Of a stretch of DNA of 64,000 nucleotides, positions 9,095 through 16,681 are shown in pieces. The number at the start of each line of letters is the position of its first letter. The stretch's first letter is position 1. A program made the position numbers and the translations under genes. This DNA is from Leptospira wolffii serovar Khorat str. Khorat-H2 (lineage in GTDB: Bacteria; Spirochaetota; Leptospiria; Leptospirales; Leptospiraceae): assembly GCF_000306115.2 (NCBI RefSeq), contig NZ_AKWX02000004.1:544501-608500 (forward strand), written 5' to 3'. The notes under the pieces were generated by a model. The model ran no database searches. It was not told where the DNA came from and was given only the letters and a program-made list of their open reading frames with translations.

Positions 9095-9855
9095 GGGAGT
9101 CGTTCCAGTTTTTCCAACTCTCTCCAAAAGTCCTTAGTTTGTAAACCAGGAAGAAATTTCCGAATCAGGCTCGGATCCACAAATCCGTCCTCTCTATCGA
9201 TTTCCGCCTCGGGCAAAACGGGAATTTTTCCATGGTCCTCCAGAAAACGGAAAATCTCCAACCAGGTATGCCATTGATTATCGGCCAGAACGAATTCTCC
9301 GGGTAGATCCTCCCCCGGATAAGAGAGGAGGCCCCTCACCGCCTCGGCTATATCGTCCCCATGGATAAGATTTAATTGTCTTTTTGTCTTTTGGACCTTT
9401 CCTTTTCGGATCCAATCCGCGGGATTTCTATCCGGTCCGTAGATTCCGGATAAACGCAGAATCCTACCTCCGATTGAAAGAAACCTTTTCTCTATCGCAA
9501 ATCTTTCATGTTCCGGATCCAAAGGAGTGGCTTCGGTAATCTCGGATCCGTTTCGAACATAGATACTAGTGGTACCCAGAAGCCAGAATCGTTTGGCCAC
9601 CTTAGGTAAGACCTCCAACAATTCTTCCCTACTCGGAAGATTATGGATGGGGAAAGTCAGAATTAGAAAATCGAAGGGGGATCCTTCGAACTCCGATGAA
9701 AAGTTCCGAACGACTTCCGGATCGGAAAAGTCCGCCAATCTGGAATCCTGTTCCAGTGTATGACCCGAGAAAGCCAGGACATCGTGTTCTTTTTTCAGAC
9801 TCCGGAAAATCCGACGACCTACGTACCCTAATCCTAGAACCGCGATCTTGTACAC
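9091..9855 (-). CDS. NAD(P)-dependent epimerase/dehydratase-like protein (YeeZ type)
   Basis: A 254-residue Rossmann-fold protein. The N-terminal dinucleotide motif VLGLGYVGRRIF is clear, and RLSGIYGPDR near residue 135 is the typical SDR-epimerase segment. It resembles the YeeZ subgroup of extended SDRs, whose physiological substrates are mostly unknown. The canonical YxxxK catalytic pair is not obvious, so it may bind nucleotide without standard epimerase chemistry. It starts with GTG at 9855, three bases after the purB stop, and ends overlapping the AraC start. Coupling to purB and the regulator points to one minus-strand operon rather than a dedicated sugar pathway. Confidence 0.82.
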   Translation of the reverse strand: MYKIAVLGLGYVGRRIFRSLKKEHDVLAFSGHTLEQDSRLADFSDPEVVRNFSSEFEGSPFDFLILTFPIHNLPSREELLEVLPKVAKRFWLLGTTSIYVRNGSEITEATPLDPEHERFAIEKRFLSIGGRILRLSGIYGPDRNPADWIRKGKVQKTKRQLNLIHGDDIAEAVRGLLSYPGEDLPGEFVLADNQWHTWLEIFRFLEDHGKIPVLPEAEIDREDGFVDPSLIRKFLPGLQTKDFWRELEKLERLP

Positions 9856-9858
9856 GGA

Positions 9859-11160
9859 TTACTCCAATCCGAGTCTCTTATAGATAAGCCCCACCTTTTC
9901 CAGATAAGGAGAAATTTGGAAGATAGAATCTAAGTCCCCCGGTTTCAAAACCTTCTGGACCTTAGGATCCTGTGCCAATCTGTCCTTAAGATTCTGGGAT
10001 TGATCCGCCCAAACCGCCATAGCATGTCCTTGGACGATCGCATAAGCGTCTTCTCTAGTGATTCCGCCTTTCTCGATCAAATGGAGCAAAACTTTTTGAG
10101 AGAAGATAAGTCCTCTTGTCACACCCAAGGTTCTTTCGATCGCATCCGGATAAACATGCAAGTTTTTCACTACGAAAAGCATCTTATCCAAAATGTATTC
10201 CAACGCGATGGTGGAATCCGGAATTACGATCCTTTCCGCGGAAGAATGGGAAATATCCCTCTCGTGCCAAAGGGCCACATTCTGTAGAGCGGTACTCACA
10301 TTGGAGCGAATCACTCTGGAAATACCGGAAATTCTTTCGCAGATCACTGGATTTCTTTTATGAGGCATAGCGGAAGATCCTTTTTGGCCCGCAGCGAACG
10401 GCTCCTCCACTTCTCTTCCTTCGGTCTTTTGCAGGAGGCGAACCTCCGTAGCGAAACGATCCAGACTCGCAGCAGTCACGCCTAACGCGGACATATAAGA
10501 CGCATGACGATCTCTGGATACCACCTGAGTGGCGATCGGATCCGGTTCGAGACCTAGCTTCTCGCAAACATAAGCCTCTATGTCCGGTTCTATGTTGGAG
10601 TAAGTTCCCACCGCTCCGGAAAGTTTTCCTACGGAAATTTCCTCCTTAGCGAGTTGCAAACGCACACGATTCCGTTTCATTTCCTCGTAGAATAATGCGA
10701 ATTTCAAACCTAGAGTCATGGGCTCCGCGTGAATCCCATGGGATCTGCCGATACAAGGAAGGTTTCTATATTGCACCGCCTTTTCCTTGATGGCTTCTAT
10801 CAACTGGTCCGTCTTTCTTAGAATCAGATCCATGGCTTGGACCATCTGAACGCAAAGCGCGGTATCGCCTATATCCGAGGAGGTCAATCCGTAATGCACA
10901 TGACGGCCTGCGGGACCGATATATGAATTCATGTTTGTGAGAAACGCAATCACATCGTGATGCACCTTGGCTTCTATTTCCAAAATCTCGTCCACGTTGA
11001 ATCTGGCCTTGGAACGGATCTCTTCGAAGTCCTCTTTCGGAACTTCCCCCTTCTTCATCCTTGCTTCCGTAGCTAGGATTTCGATCTCCTTCCAAATATT
11101 GAATTTATTCTCTAATTCCCAAATTCCGGCGATTTCCGGATTCGAATAACGATCGATCAT
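9859..11160 (-). CDS. purB: Adenylosuccinate lyase
   Basis: This enzyme acts twice in purine synthesis: it splits SAICAR to AICAR and adenylosuccinate to AMP, releasing fumarate each time. The 433-residue length fits the family. The fumarase/aspartase superfamily signature GSSAMPHKRNP is present at about residue 260, with TSSDIGDTA (substrate loop) near 94 and SHGIHAEPMT near 140. The ATG at 11160 begins the domain directly. Upstream is a 439 bp non-coding region containing two strong palindromes, possibly in the mRNA leader. Downstream, the epimerase gene follows after three bases. Identification is secure. Confidence 0.96.
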   Translation of the reverse strand: MIDRYSNPEIAGIWELENKFNIWKEIEILATEARMKKGEVPKEDFEEIRSKARFNVDEILEIEAKVHHDVIAFLTNMNSYIGPAGRHVHYGLTSSDIGDTALCVQMVQAMDLILRKTDQLIEAIKEKAVQYRNLPCIGRSHGIHAEPMTLGLKFALFYEEMKRNRVRLQLAKEEISVGKLSGAVGTYSNIEPDIEAYVCEKLGLEPDPIATQVVSRDRHASYMSALGVTAASLDRFATEVRLLQKTEGREVEEPFAAGQKGSSAMPHKRNPVICERISGISRVIRSNVSTALQNVALWHERDISHSSAERIVIPDSTIALEYILDKMLFVVKNLHVYPDAIERTLGVTRGLIFSQKVLLHLIEKGGITREDAYAIVQGHAMAVWADQSQNLKDRLAQDPKVQKVLKPGDLDSIFQISPYLEKVGLIYKRLGLE

Positions 11161-11599
11161 TGCGATTCCCCGGGGAAAGGCCCCCTTAGATACGATTTTT
11201 TCACCTACCCGATCCGTAAACGGTTTTTGGACAAAGTAGTCCGGGCAAGCCGGCCCTCGAACGAGGGCCTGTAGGAGGTCCTACGACTCAAGCAGGCCGG
11301 TCTTATTGGAATCGGAAAGCTAAATGCGAATTTCGTGAGCCATACCGATTCAAAATATTCCCGGCAAAAGAAACGAAAACGCCAAGTCAGTTACAGAAAA
11401 TGGACGAATAATGGCTCATATTTCGCGACCAAAACGATCGGTCAGGAAGAAATAATATCGGAAGGCCCCAAGAAAATTCAAAAACGGAAAAATAGAATTT
11501 TGGAATATATACTTGCAACGGGATTTTTTGCGGAGAAGTTCTCCACCAATTCCCCTTGACTCTCCCTTCCATTTTTGATCCAATTACCGCCACCACCTC
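11161..11599. other. Non-coding region upstream of purB with palindromes
   Basis: No convincing gene is present. The purB-proximal 150 bases hold a degenerate copy of the dispersed GATACGATTTT repeat (11186-11211), a CCGG-centred short hairpin (11241-11253) and a pair of near-perfect palindromes (11252-11284). The remaining part to 11599 is A-rich on the plus strand; short open frames there lack ribosome binding sites. Promoters for purB (minus) and for the membrane protein at 11600 (plus) must lie here, but I cannot place them with confidence. Confidence 0.6.
11252..11300. repeat. Palindrome cluster upstream of purB
   Basis: GGCCCTCG-AA-CGAGGGCC (11252-11269) is a perfect 8-bp inverted repeat. 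It is followed after one base by GTAGGA-GG-TCCTAC (11271-11284), a perfect 6-bp inverted repeat. An outer pair, CCGGCC at 11250-11255 and GGCCGG at 11295-11300, can pair as an alternative that encloses both. The layout resembles dispersed GTAGGA-type palindromes that I recall from leptospiral intergenic regions. Whether it acts in the purB leader RNA, as a protein site or only as a repeat is unknown. Confidence 0.7.
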
Positions 11600-12199
11600 A
11601 TGAAAATCCCCTATAAGAAAGTCACCCATTACTGGAATTCCAAAAATGTATTACTCGTATCGTTGATAGCGATCGGGCTTACCGCTTATGTGTCTTTTGC
11701 GATCGGAGACAAGCCTTTGGTAAAGCATATCGAAGAAGTGGTGATCGTATGGAGCGCTTTCTTATTTCTATTCTTATGGTATGGACTGTATCATGGATAT
11801 GCTTGGTTCCAGGGTTCGATAAAGGTGGAGTTTAAGAACTTCAGTTCGAGCGATATGCCTTCGGGAACTCCCGATATTCCGGACCTAGATGCCGGGGGAG
11901 AAATCGGATTTGCGGTTACGATCCTGGCCTTTCTTTCGTGGCTTCTATTTGCGGTGATTTTAGTGGCCGTCCTCACCTATCTAATTCCTTTCACCTGGAT
12001 GGCAATCGTATTCGTCTTCTCCGTTTTGAATTGGATCTTTTATCATGCCCTCAGGCTCGTATTCATTCACTCCGGCAGGTGTCATGGAAATCTACCCAGG
12101 AGTCTTAGGATTTCTTCCATTTATACCTTGGCTTATACTCTCTGGTTGATCCTTCTCATTTACTATTATGATTTCCAGCATTCGGGTATATCGCAATAA
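11600..12199 (+). CDS. Hypothetical membrane protein
   Basis: A 199-residue protein that I do not recognise. It has about five hydrophobic segments: two near the N-terminus (residues 18-36 and 45-68), two close together in the middle (about 100-145) and one near the C-terminus (about 175-192). A short soluble loop rich in Ser, Pro, Asp and Gly (SSSDMPSGTPDIPDLDAGGE) lies between the N-terminal and central helices. The ATG at 11600 is the only good candidate; the Shine-Dalgarno site is weak. The next gene, also a small membrane protein, follows 30 bp downstream, so the two may be co-transcribed. No function can be assigned. Confidence 0.7.
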   Translation: MKIPYKKVTHYWNSKNVLLVSLIAIGLTAYVSFAIGDKPLVKHIEEVVIVWSAFLFLFLWYGLYHGYAWFQGSIKVEFKNFSSSDMPSGTPDIPDLDAGGEIGFAVTILAFLSWLLFAVILVAVLTYLIPFTWMAIVFVFSVLNWIFYHALRLVFIHSGRCHGNLPRSLRISSIYTLAYTLWLILLIYYYDFQHSGISQ

Positions 12200-12229
12200 T
12201 AGCGTTATGAGTAGAGTGCATTCAAGATC

Positions 12230-12631
12230 GTGCAATTAAGTCATTTATCGGATTGTTTTCGACGGAATTCGTATTTCATATTCCTAATCGACGGTTTAGG
12301 AGCCCTCGTCTCCGCTTCGTTCTTGGGACTGGTTCTGGCGCAATTCGAAGCCTGGATCGGAGTTCCAACGGAAACACTGTATCTACTTGCCGTCGTCGCT
12401 TGCTTATTCTCCGCATATTCACTATTCTTTTATGCAAAGCGACCGGACAATTGGAGGATATATTTACGGATTATCGCGATCGCAAATCTGGTCTATTGCT
12501 TAGGAACTCTTTCGATTCTAGTATATTACAAAGAATCGATTCGTTTACTCGGAATTGTTTATTTCCTAGGAGAAAAAGCGATCGTAATCGCCCTGGCAAG
12601 TTTCGAGTTAAGACTTAGCAATCAAAAGTAG
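12230..12631 (+). CDS. Hypothetical four-helix membrane protein
   Basis: A 133-residue protein with four regularly spaced hydrophobic helices (about residues 16-38, 46-66, 77-98 and 103-122), joined by short loops. The compact four-helix form recalls small DUF-type integral membrane proteins, but no family motif is recognisable. The GTG at 12230 starts just before the first helix; there is no strong ribosome binding site. It follows another membrane protein gene on the same strand. Its 3' end converges on a minus-strand membrane protein gene 110 bp away, with no clear terminator between them. Confidence 0.62.
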   Translation: MQLSHLSDCFRRNSYFIFLIDGLGALVSASFLGLVLAQFEAWIGVPTETLYLLAVVACLFSAYSLFFYAKRPDNWRIYLRIIAIANLVYCLGTLSILVYYKESIRLLGIVYFLGEKAIVIALASFELRLSNQK

Positions 12632-12741
12632 CGATTTAAAGAATTGCTTCCATACAGAATCCTGCAATAAGAATGTTCCTCGAACTCAGTTCGTTTTCCG
12701 AAGGAGACATGGCTGATCCTTCTCTGGCCGCTCTTTCAAGC

Positions 12742-13233
12742 CTAGGATTCTTTCCTCTTTTCTTTCGAGAAATGCAGGATAGCCGCCATTGCAGAGGAGA
12801 TAAAAGCGGAAACAAGGGCAAAGAAGAGCAATAGAAAACTAAAGAGCAGAAATGCGGAATGCGAAGATTCTATCTCGCTTAACTCGTTTCGATCTGAAGC
12901 CGATTTAGATCTCGCAATCTCCTTGGTGACTTCGGAGAGTTTTTCCTCGGCAAAAGGGATCACCACAAACCAAAGATGAAGTGCCAAAAAAAGGAAGAGA
13001 GCGAATAAGAAAAAGAAGAATCGTCCATAAATTTCTCGGATCGATCCGGCGCCACGGATCCAGAAAAAGGAAACTATGGAAAGAAAAAACAGAGTCCCAA
13101 AGAAGCCGAACTTGATCCAAAATTCCGGCCAATTTAGCGGACTGAAAATCGCCATCCAAATAGAAAGAAGCCCCGAAAGAAAAATCGAACCGGAAACCGT
13201 AAGGATTCTATGAAAAAGATGTGCTTTGCCCAT
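12742..13233 (-). CDS. Hypothetical membrane protein
   Basis: A 163-residue protein with three N-terminal hydrophobic segments (about 10-30, 36-58 and 70-92), a hydrophilic stretch rich in Ser, Glu and Lys with heptad-like spacing (about 95-122), and a final membrane segment (about 125-152). It is not related by visible motif to any family I know. The ATG at 13233 is the natural start. The gene lies 33 bp beyond a small lipoprotein-like gene on the same strand. Its role is unknown. Confidence 0.62.
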   Translation of the reverse strand: MGKAHLFHRILTVSGSIFLSGLLSIWMAIFSPLNWPEFWIKFGFFGTLFFLSIVSFFWIRGAGSIREIYGRFFFFLFALFLFLALHLWFVVIPFAEEKLSEVTKEIARSKSASDRNELSEIESSHSAFLLFSFLLLFFALVSAFISSAMAAILHFSKEKRKES

Positions 13234-13266
13234 TCGGTAAATATTGGAACTAGGATGCTTTGATCT

Positions 13267-13554
13267 TTAGTAATAATGTTGTCTATCGCAATCGCTGATG
13301 CAACTGGATTTGGCCCCGGCACAGGTTAAAGCGTTGAAAGTGGTATTGCAAAATAAATCGGAATTGTCCGGAGAGGGTTGAGATCCGGTGAAAGAACAGG
13401 CCAACATCCCCCCCGAAATACAATCCGAAACCGCCGAATCGCAATAATTCTTTGCGTAGCACTCCTCTCGGGAACCCGGAATGGAAGCGGAACAATGTAG
13501 AAAAAAGAAGGACAAGATAAGGGAAACAAAGCAAGAAAGAAGGCGACCGTTCAT
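13267..13554 (-). CDS. Small Cys-rich putative lipoprotein
   Basis: A 95-residue protein. Residues 1-20 form a signal peptide (MNGRLLSCFVSLILSFFFLH) and Cys21 is a plausible, though loose, lipidation cysteine of the spirochetal kind. The mature part contains eight further cysteines, suggesting disulfide bonds in the periplasm or on the surface. The ATG at 13554 is preferred over a longer frame to 13614 because the signal peptide begins there. No family is recognised. The neighbour downstream is a membrane protein of unknown role. Confidence 0.65.
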   Translation of the reverse strand: MNGRLLSCFVSLILSFFFLHCSASIPGSREECYAKNYCDSAVSDCISGGMLACSFTGSQPSPDNSDLFCNTTFNALTCAGAKSSCISDCDRQHYY

Positions 13555-13668
13555 ATCTGGTCCAAAATCAGACGGATTCCGCCCGAATGCAAGTTGGTTT
13601 TTGGTATTTTCCACAAACCGTTAGACGCACTCATATTCCATTTGGGATATGGGGATCCGCCGTCCCTT

Positions 13669-14736
13669 TCATCCCAATTCGAAGGAGCTTACGAATTCCT
13701 TGATTAGATTAATATGATCCACTTCTGGGGAAGGGTTTTCCTTACTCGGCTCGTAAAGATGCTCGTCGAATACGTGATAGTCGAAAATCTTCAGTTCGAA
13801 ATCCGGAATAGTAATGATGATATTCTCCGAATGGATATCGAATATGAGTTTTTCTTCCTGAGCCAGGTAACGCGTAACTTCGATCACCCGATGAAAATCC
13901 AATGCGATTTTCTTTAGCTTGGATTTACTCACGATTCCGAATCTATGAGTGTCGAAATTCAATTTCCATTTGGGAAAAAGAGCGTCCTGGATCGGATTTT
14001 GCCTCACCTTCTCGTTCAATCGAATGAACTCCTTTAGGTGCTTTCCGGGAAGAAGGTTTTGGTTATCGCAAGGAGTGAGTGTCACCACCGGAACCCCGAA
14101 GGGACTGCGACGGAATCGCAAACCCATAAAATATCGGGTAGGAAGAACCAAGTCCGGAATTAGACTTTTTAATTTCCAGTAATGCAGCCGTTCCAGACCC
14201 AGTCTTGCGAACTTGAAACGAATTTCGTCTCTCTTCGATTCCCCCCAAACGTCTTTTTGTAGGAGCTCCATCAAACCGATCTCTTCCGGTTTTAAATACC
14301 TTTCGAAATTATTCTGCACCTCTTTATAAAGGGAACCGAAGATGGGGTCAGAGGGAAGCTTGGACTTACCGATTTTGACCACTTGGTTCCAAGGAAGAGC
14401 GTAAACGAACTTATAAGAGCCCCTGCCGATGTAATTCTCGGCCGAAAGAGGCATGAAATTATCCAAGAATTCCCGGCCGTATCGATGCGTTATCCGAAAC
14501 ACATGGGAAACCGGAAAGATTCTCTCGTAGAATTTACGAAGAAAACCGGATTGACGCAACCGGAAATCGATCGGCAGATCCTCGATTGGAATCTGAGAAT
14601 CCGCCTTATTTATATCGAAGAATAATTCCTTATCCAGTCCCTTTTCCAGGATCTCGATAAAGCTAGGGATCCCGGGAGAATTCCAGAAATTCCGAATCGC
14701 TTCTCCGAAGCCGGTTAGTCTTCCTTTCTTAGCCAT
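13669..14736 (-). CDS. Protein-kinase-fold (PKL) protein of unknown function
   Basis: A 355-residue cytosolic protein that shows the landmarks of the protein-kinase-like fold. A glycine-rich loop GRGSYKFVY lies at 104-112, and a candidate ATP lysine (VVKIG, Lys121) follows. A catalytic loop of the form D-x-H-x-x-N is at 300-305 (FDIHSENI), resembling the DLHPGN loop of aminoglycoside/ABC1-type kinases. A metal-binding aspartate follows in KIFDYH (Asp319), in the place of DFG. The order and spacing make chance unlikely, but the substrate (protein, lipid or small molecule) cannot be told. The first 100 residues match nothing I know. It lies 14 bp downstream of a solute-binding lipoprotein gene. 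The kinase assignment is inference from motifs. Confidence 0.7.
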   Translation of the reverse strand: MAKKGRLTGFGEAIRNFWNSPGIPSFIEILEKGLDKELFFDINKADSQIPIEDLPIDFRLRQSGFLRKFYERIFPVSHVFRITHRYGREFLDNFMPLSAENYIGRGSYKFVYALPWNQVVKIGKSKLPSDPIFGSLYKEVQNNFERYLKPEEIGLMELLQKDVWGESKRDEIRFKFARLGLERLHYWKLKSLIPDLVLPTRYFMGLRFRRSPFGVPVVTLTPCDNQNLLPGKHLKEFIRLNEKVRQNPIQDALFPKWKLNFDTHRFGIVSKSKLKKIALDFHRVIEVTRYLAQEEKLIFDIHSENIIITIPDFELKIFDYHVFDEHLYEPSKENPSPEVDHINLIKEFVSSFELG

Positions 14737-14750
14737 AACCGTCTCTTAGT

Positions 14751-16583
14751 TTAGTTCGCCGGATAGTTTACCTTAGGTTCGTATGCGGGTAAAGTGGACT
14801 TATTTCGTTTGGCCGCATCCAAGGCTTCCGATTTTTGGGAATCGATCCACCAAAGATTCTTGGCGGCTTGTTCTCCCCAATACTTGCCCAAAGGATTTTT
14901 AGGTTGTCCGAAACGGTTCCAGTATAAAAGCCTAGTAGACTTAGTATTCCAAAGTAGAACATAAGGAACTTCTTTCGTAAGGATCTTATCCACTTTACGC
15001 ACGATTTCCGCTCTTTTTTTAGAGTCGAATTCCGTTCTTTGTTCTTCGATCAGCTTATCCACTTCTGCGTTCTTGAATCCGGTGATATTATTCTGGCCGT
15101 TCTCGTCCGCGTATTTGGAAAACCATTGTCCCTCCGGATCCGGAAAGAGACCACCACCCCAAGCAGCCCAGGTGAGATCGAAATCGTATTTATCCATTCG
15201 ATCCGACCAATTTGCGAGGTCCGTACTTTCTATCTTGGCTTGGATCCCTACTTCCTTCGCTCTTTCTATGAAAATAGTGAAGTATTTCTCCGAACTTCTT
15301 TCTCTATCTAAAATGGTGATCGAGAAAGGCTTACCGTCTTTTTCCAGGATCCCTTTTGCGTTCGGCTTCCAGCCCGCCTCCGCAAGAAGTGCTTTCGATT
15401 TGTTCGGATCGTATTCGATCGGAGGATTCGGGAGTTTTCCTCCTTCCCAAACCGCGGAAAAATACGTATCGGTCAGTTCGTATTCCTTGAATGCGAGTTT
15501 ATCCACCATGAGCTGACGATCCACCAAATGAGCGATGGCCTTTCTCACCCTCACATCGTCGAAAGGTTTACGGCGCATATTAAAGGCCCAGCCTTGGAAA
15601 CCCATCGGCTTTTCGTTATAGATTTTCTGTTTTACGACGTAATTTTTATCGAAGGATTCTCCCAAGGCTTCCTTGACCCAGGTATACGCCTTGTATACGG
15701 GATAAAAATCTATATCACCTTTCTTGAATGCTTGAAAAGCTAAAGACTCCTCGTTAAACACCTTAAAGAGAAGAATATCGAAATTGTCAGTATTCTTATA
15801 AACCGGATAAGCTCGTTTCCAATACGTCGCTCTACGTTTTAATTTTACGTATCTTCCCTTTTTGGCGGATTGGAGTTCGTAAGGTCCGGATACGATCGGA
15901 AACTCGAAATTCTCCTTATTAAAATCCTTTCCCTTAAAATGATGTTCGGGAAGAATCACAAGACCGAACGCGATCTCTTCGAAATTGTCCCAATGTATCG
16001 TTTTTTGTTCGAATTCTATCTCGAATTCTCCCAGAACTTTAGGCTTCTCGAAACGGGATAAAGGAATCCTATGCATGGCCGTATTATTTTTCGGATCCAT
16101 AAGAGTTTCATAAGTGAATAGAATGTCCTTTGCGGTTACCGGTTTTCCGTCGCTCCATTTGGAATTTTGGTCCAGAACGAAGCTGAACTTTTTTTTGTCC
16201 GGAGAGATCTTCCAGGATTTGGCGAGATGAGGCAAGTATTCCAAGGTGATCGGATTACGGGAAAGCAATGGCTCGAACATGGAGCGGAAGATTTCCTGGG
16301 TATGAGTGAAATTGTCCAGATACCCGTTTAGAGATTTAGGATATTGACTACTGTAAATTCGAAACGTTCCACCCTTCTTAGCCAGAGGAGAAGCGGCCGG
16401 GTTCGGACGACGGGATAGCTCGGGGATAGTATTCGGATCTCCCTCCCAAGGGATTTCCTCCACGGCGGTGGAAGTATCCGCTTCTTCCTTGTCCCCGCAG
16501 GAAACCGTAAAGAGAAAGACCGCCGTTAATAAGAAAAATATGAAATAAAATCGATTACGAATTCCATCTATAAAAAGATCCAA
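14751..16583 (-). CDS. Extracellular solute-binding protein family 5, lipoprotein
   Basis: A 610-residue SBP_bac_5 protein of the DppA/OppA class, which binds peptides or other small solutes for an ABC importer. A signal peptide with lipobox TVSC (Cys29) indicates lipid anchoring. Conserved family segments include LAKSWKISPDKKKFSFVLD near residue 120, WSDGKPVTAKDILFTYE, and DVRVRKAIAHLVDRQ. The start is TTG at 16583: an AGAGG site lies seven bases upstream and the signal peptide begins there, whereas the open frame continues uselessly into the RSH gene to 16940. No permease or ATPase genes are adjacent, so the transporter is encoded elsewhere or the protein has another role. A kinase-fold gene follows. 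Confidence 0.9.
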   Translation of the reverse strand: MDLFIDGIRNRFYFIFFLLTAVFLFTVSCGDKEEADTSTAVEEIPWEGDPNTIPELSRRPNPAASPLAKKGGTFRIYSSQYPKSLNGYLDNFTHTQEIFRSMFEPLLSRNPITLEYLPHLAKSWKISPDKKKFSFVLDQNSKWSDGKPVTAKDILFTYETLMDPKNNTAMHRIPLSRFEKPKVLGEFEIEFEQKTIHWDNFEEIAFGLVILPEHHFKGKDFNKENFEFPIVSGPYELQSAKKGRYVKLKRRATYWKRAYPVYKNTDNFDILLFKVFNEESLAFQAFKKGDIDFYPVYKAYTWVKEALGESFDKNYVVKQKIYNEKPMGFQGWAFNMRRKPFDDVRVRKAIAHLVDRQLMVDKLAFKEYELTDTYFSAVWEGGKLPNPPIEYDPNKSKALLAEAGWKPNAKGILEKDGKPFSITILDRERSSEKYFTIFIERAKEVGIQAKIESTDLANWSDRMDKYDFDLTWAAWGGGLFPDPEGQWFSKYADENGQNNITGFKNAEVDKLIEEQRTEFDSKKRAEIVRKVDKILTKEVPYVLLWNTKSTRLLYWNRFGQPKNPLGKYWGEQAAKNLWWIDSQKSEALDAAKRNKSTLPAYEPKVNYPAN

Positions 16584-16681
16584 AGGACACCTCTTATTCC
16601 TATCTTGTTCGAAAGTTTCGGAAAAAAGCGAAATCCAGGCAAACTTAATAACATTCGAACGGGAATTTTTCCGGAGAAAAG

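Noticed and set aside
11252..11284. Purine riboswitch upstream of purB
   Set aside because: The palindromes do not show the three-way junction with conserved loop sequences of a purine aptamer; a plain repeat is more likely.
11335..11559. Plus-strand frame of 74 codons in the purB upstream region
   Set aside because: Very rich in Lys/Arg from A-rich DNA, no ribosome binding site, and no recognisable motif.
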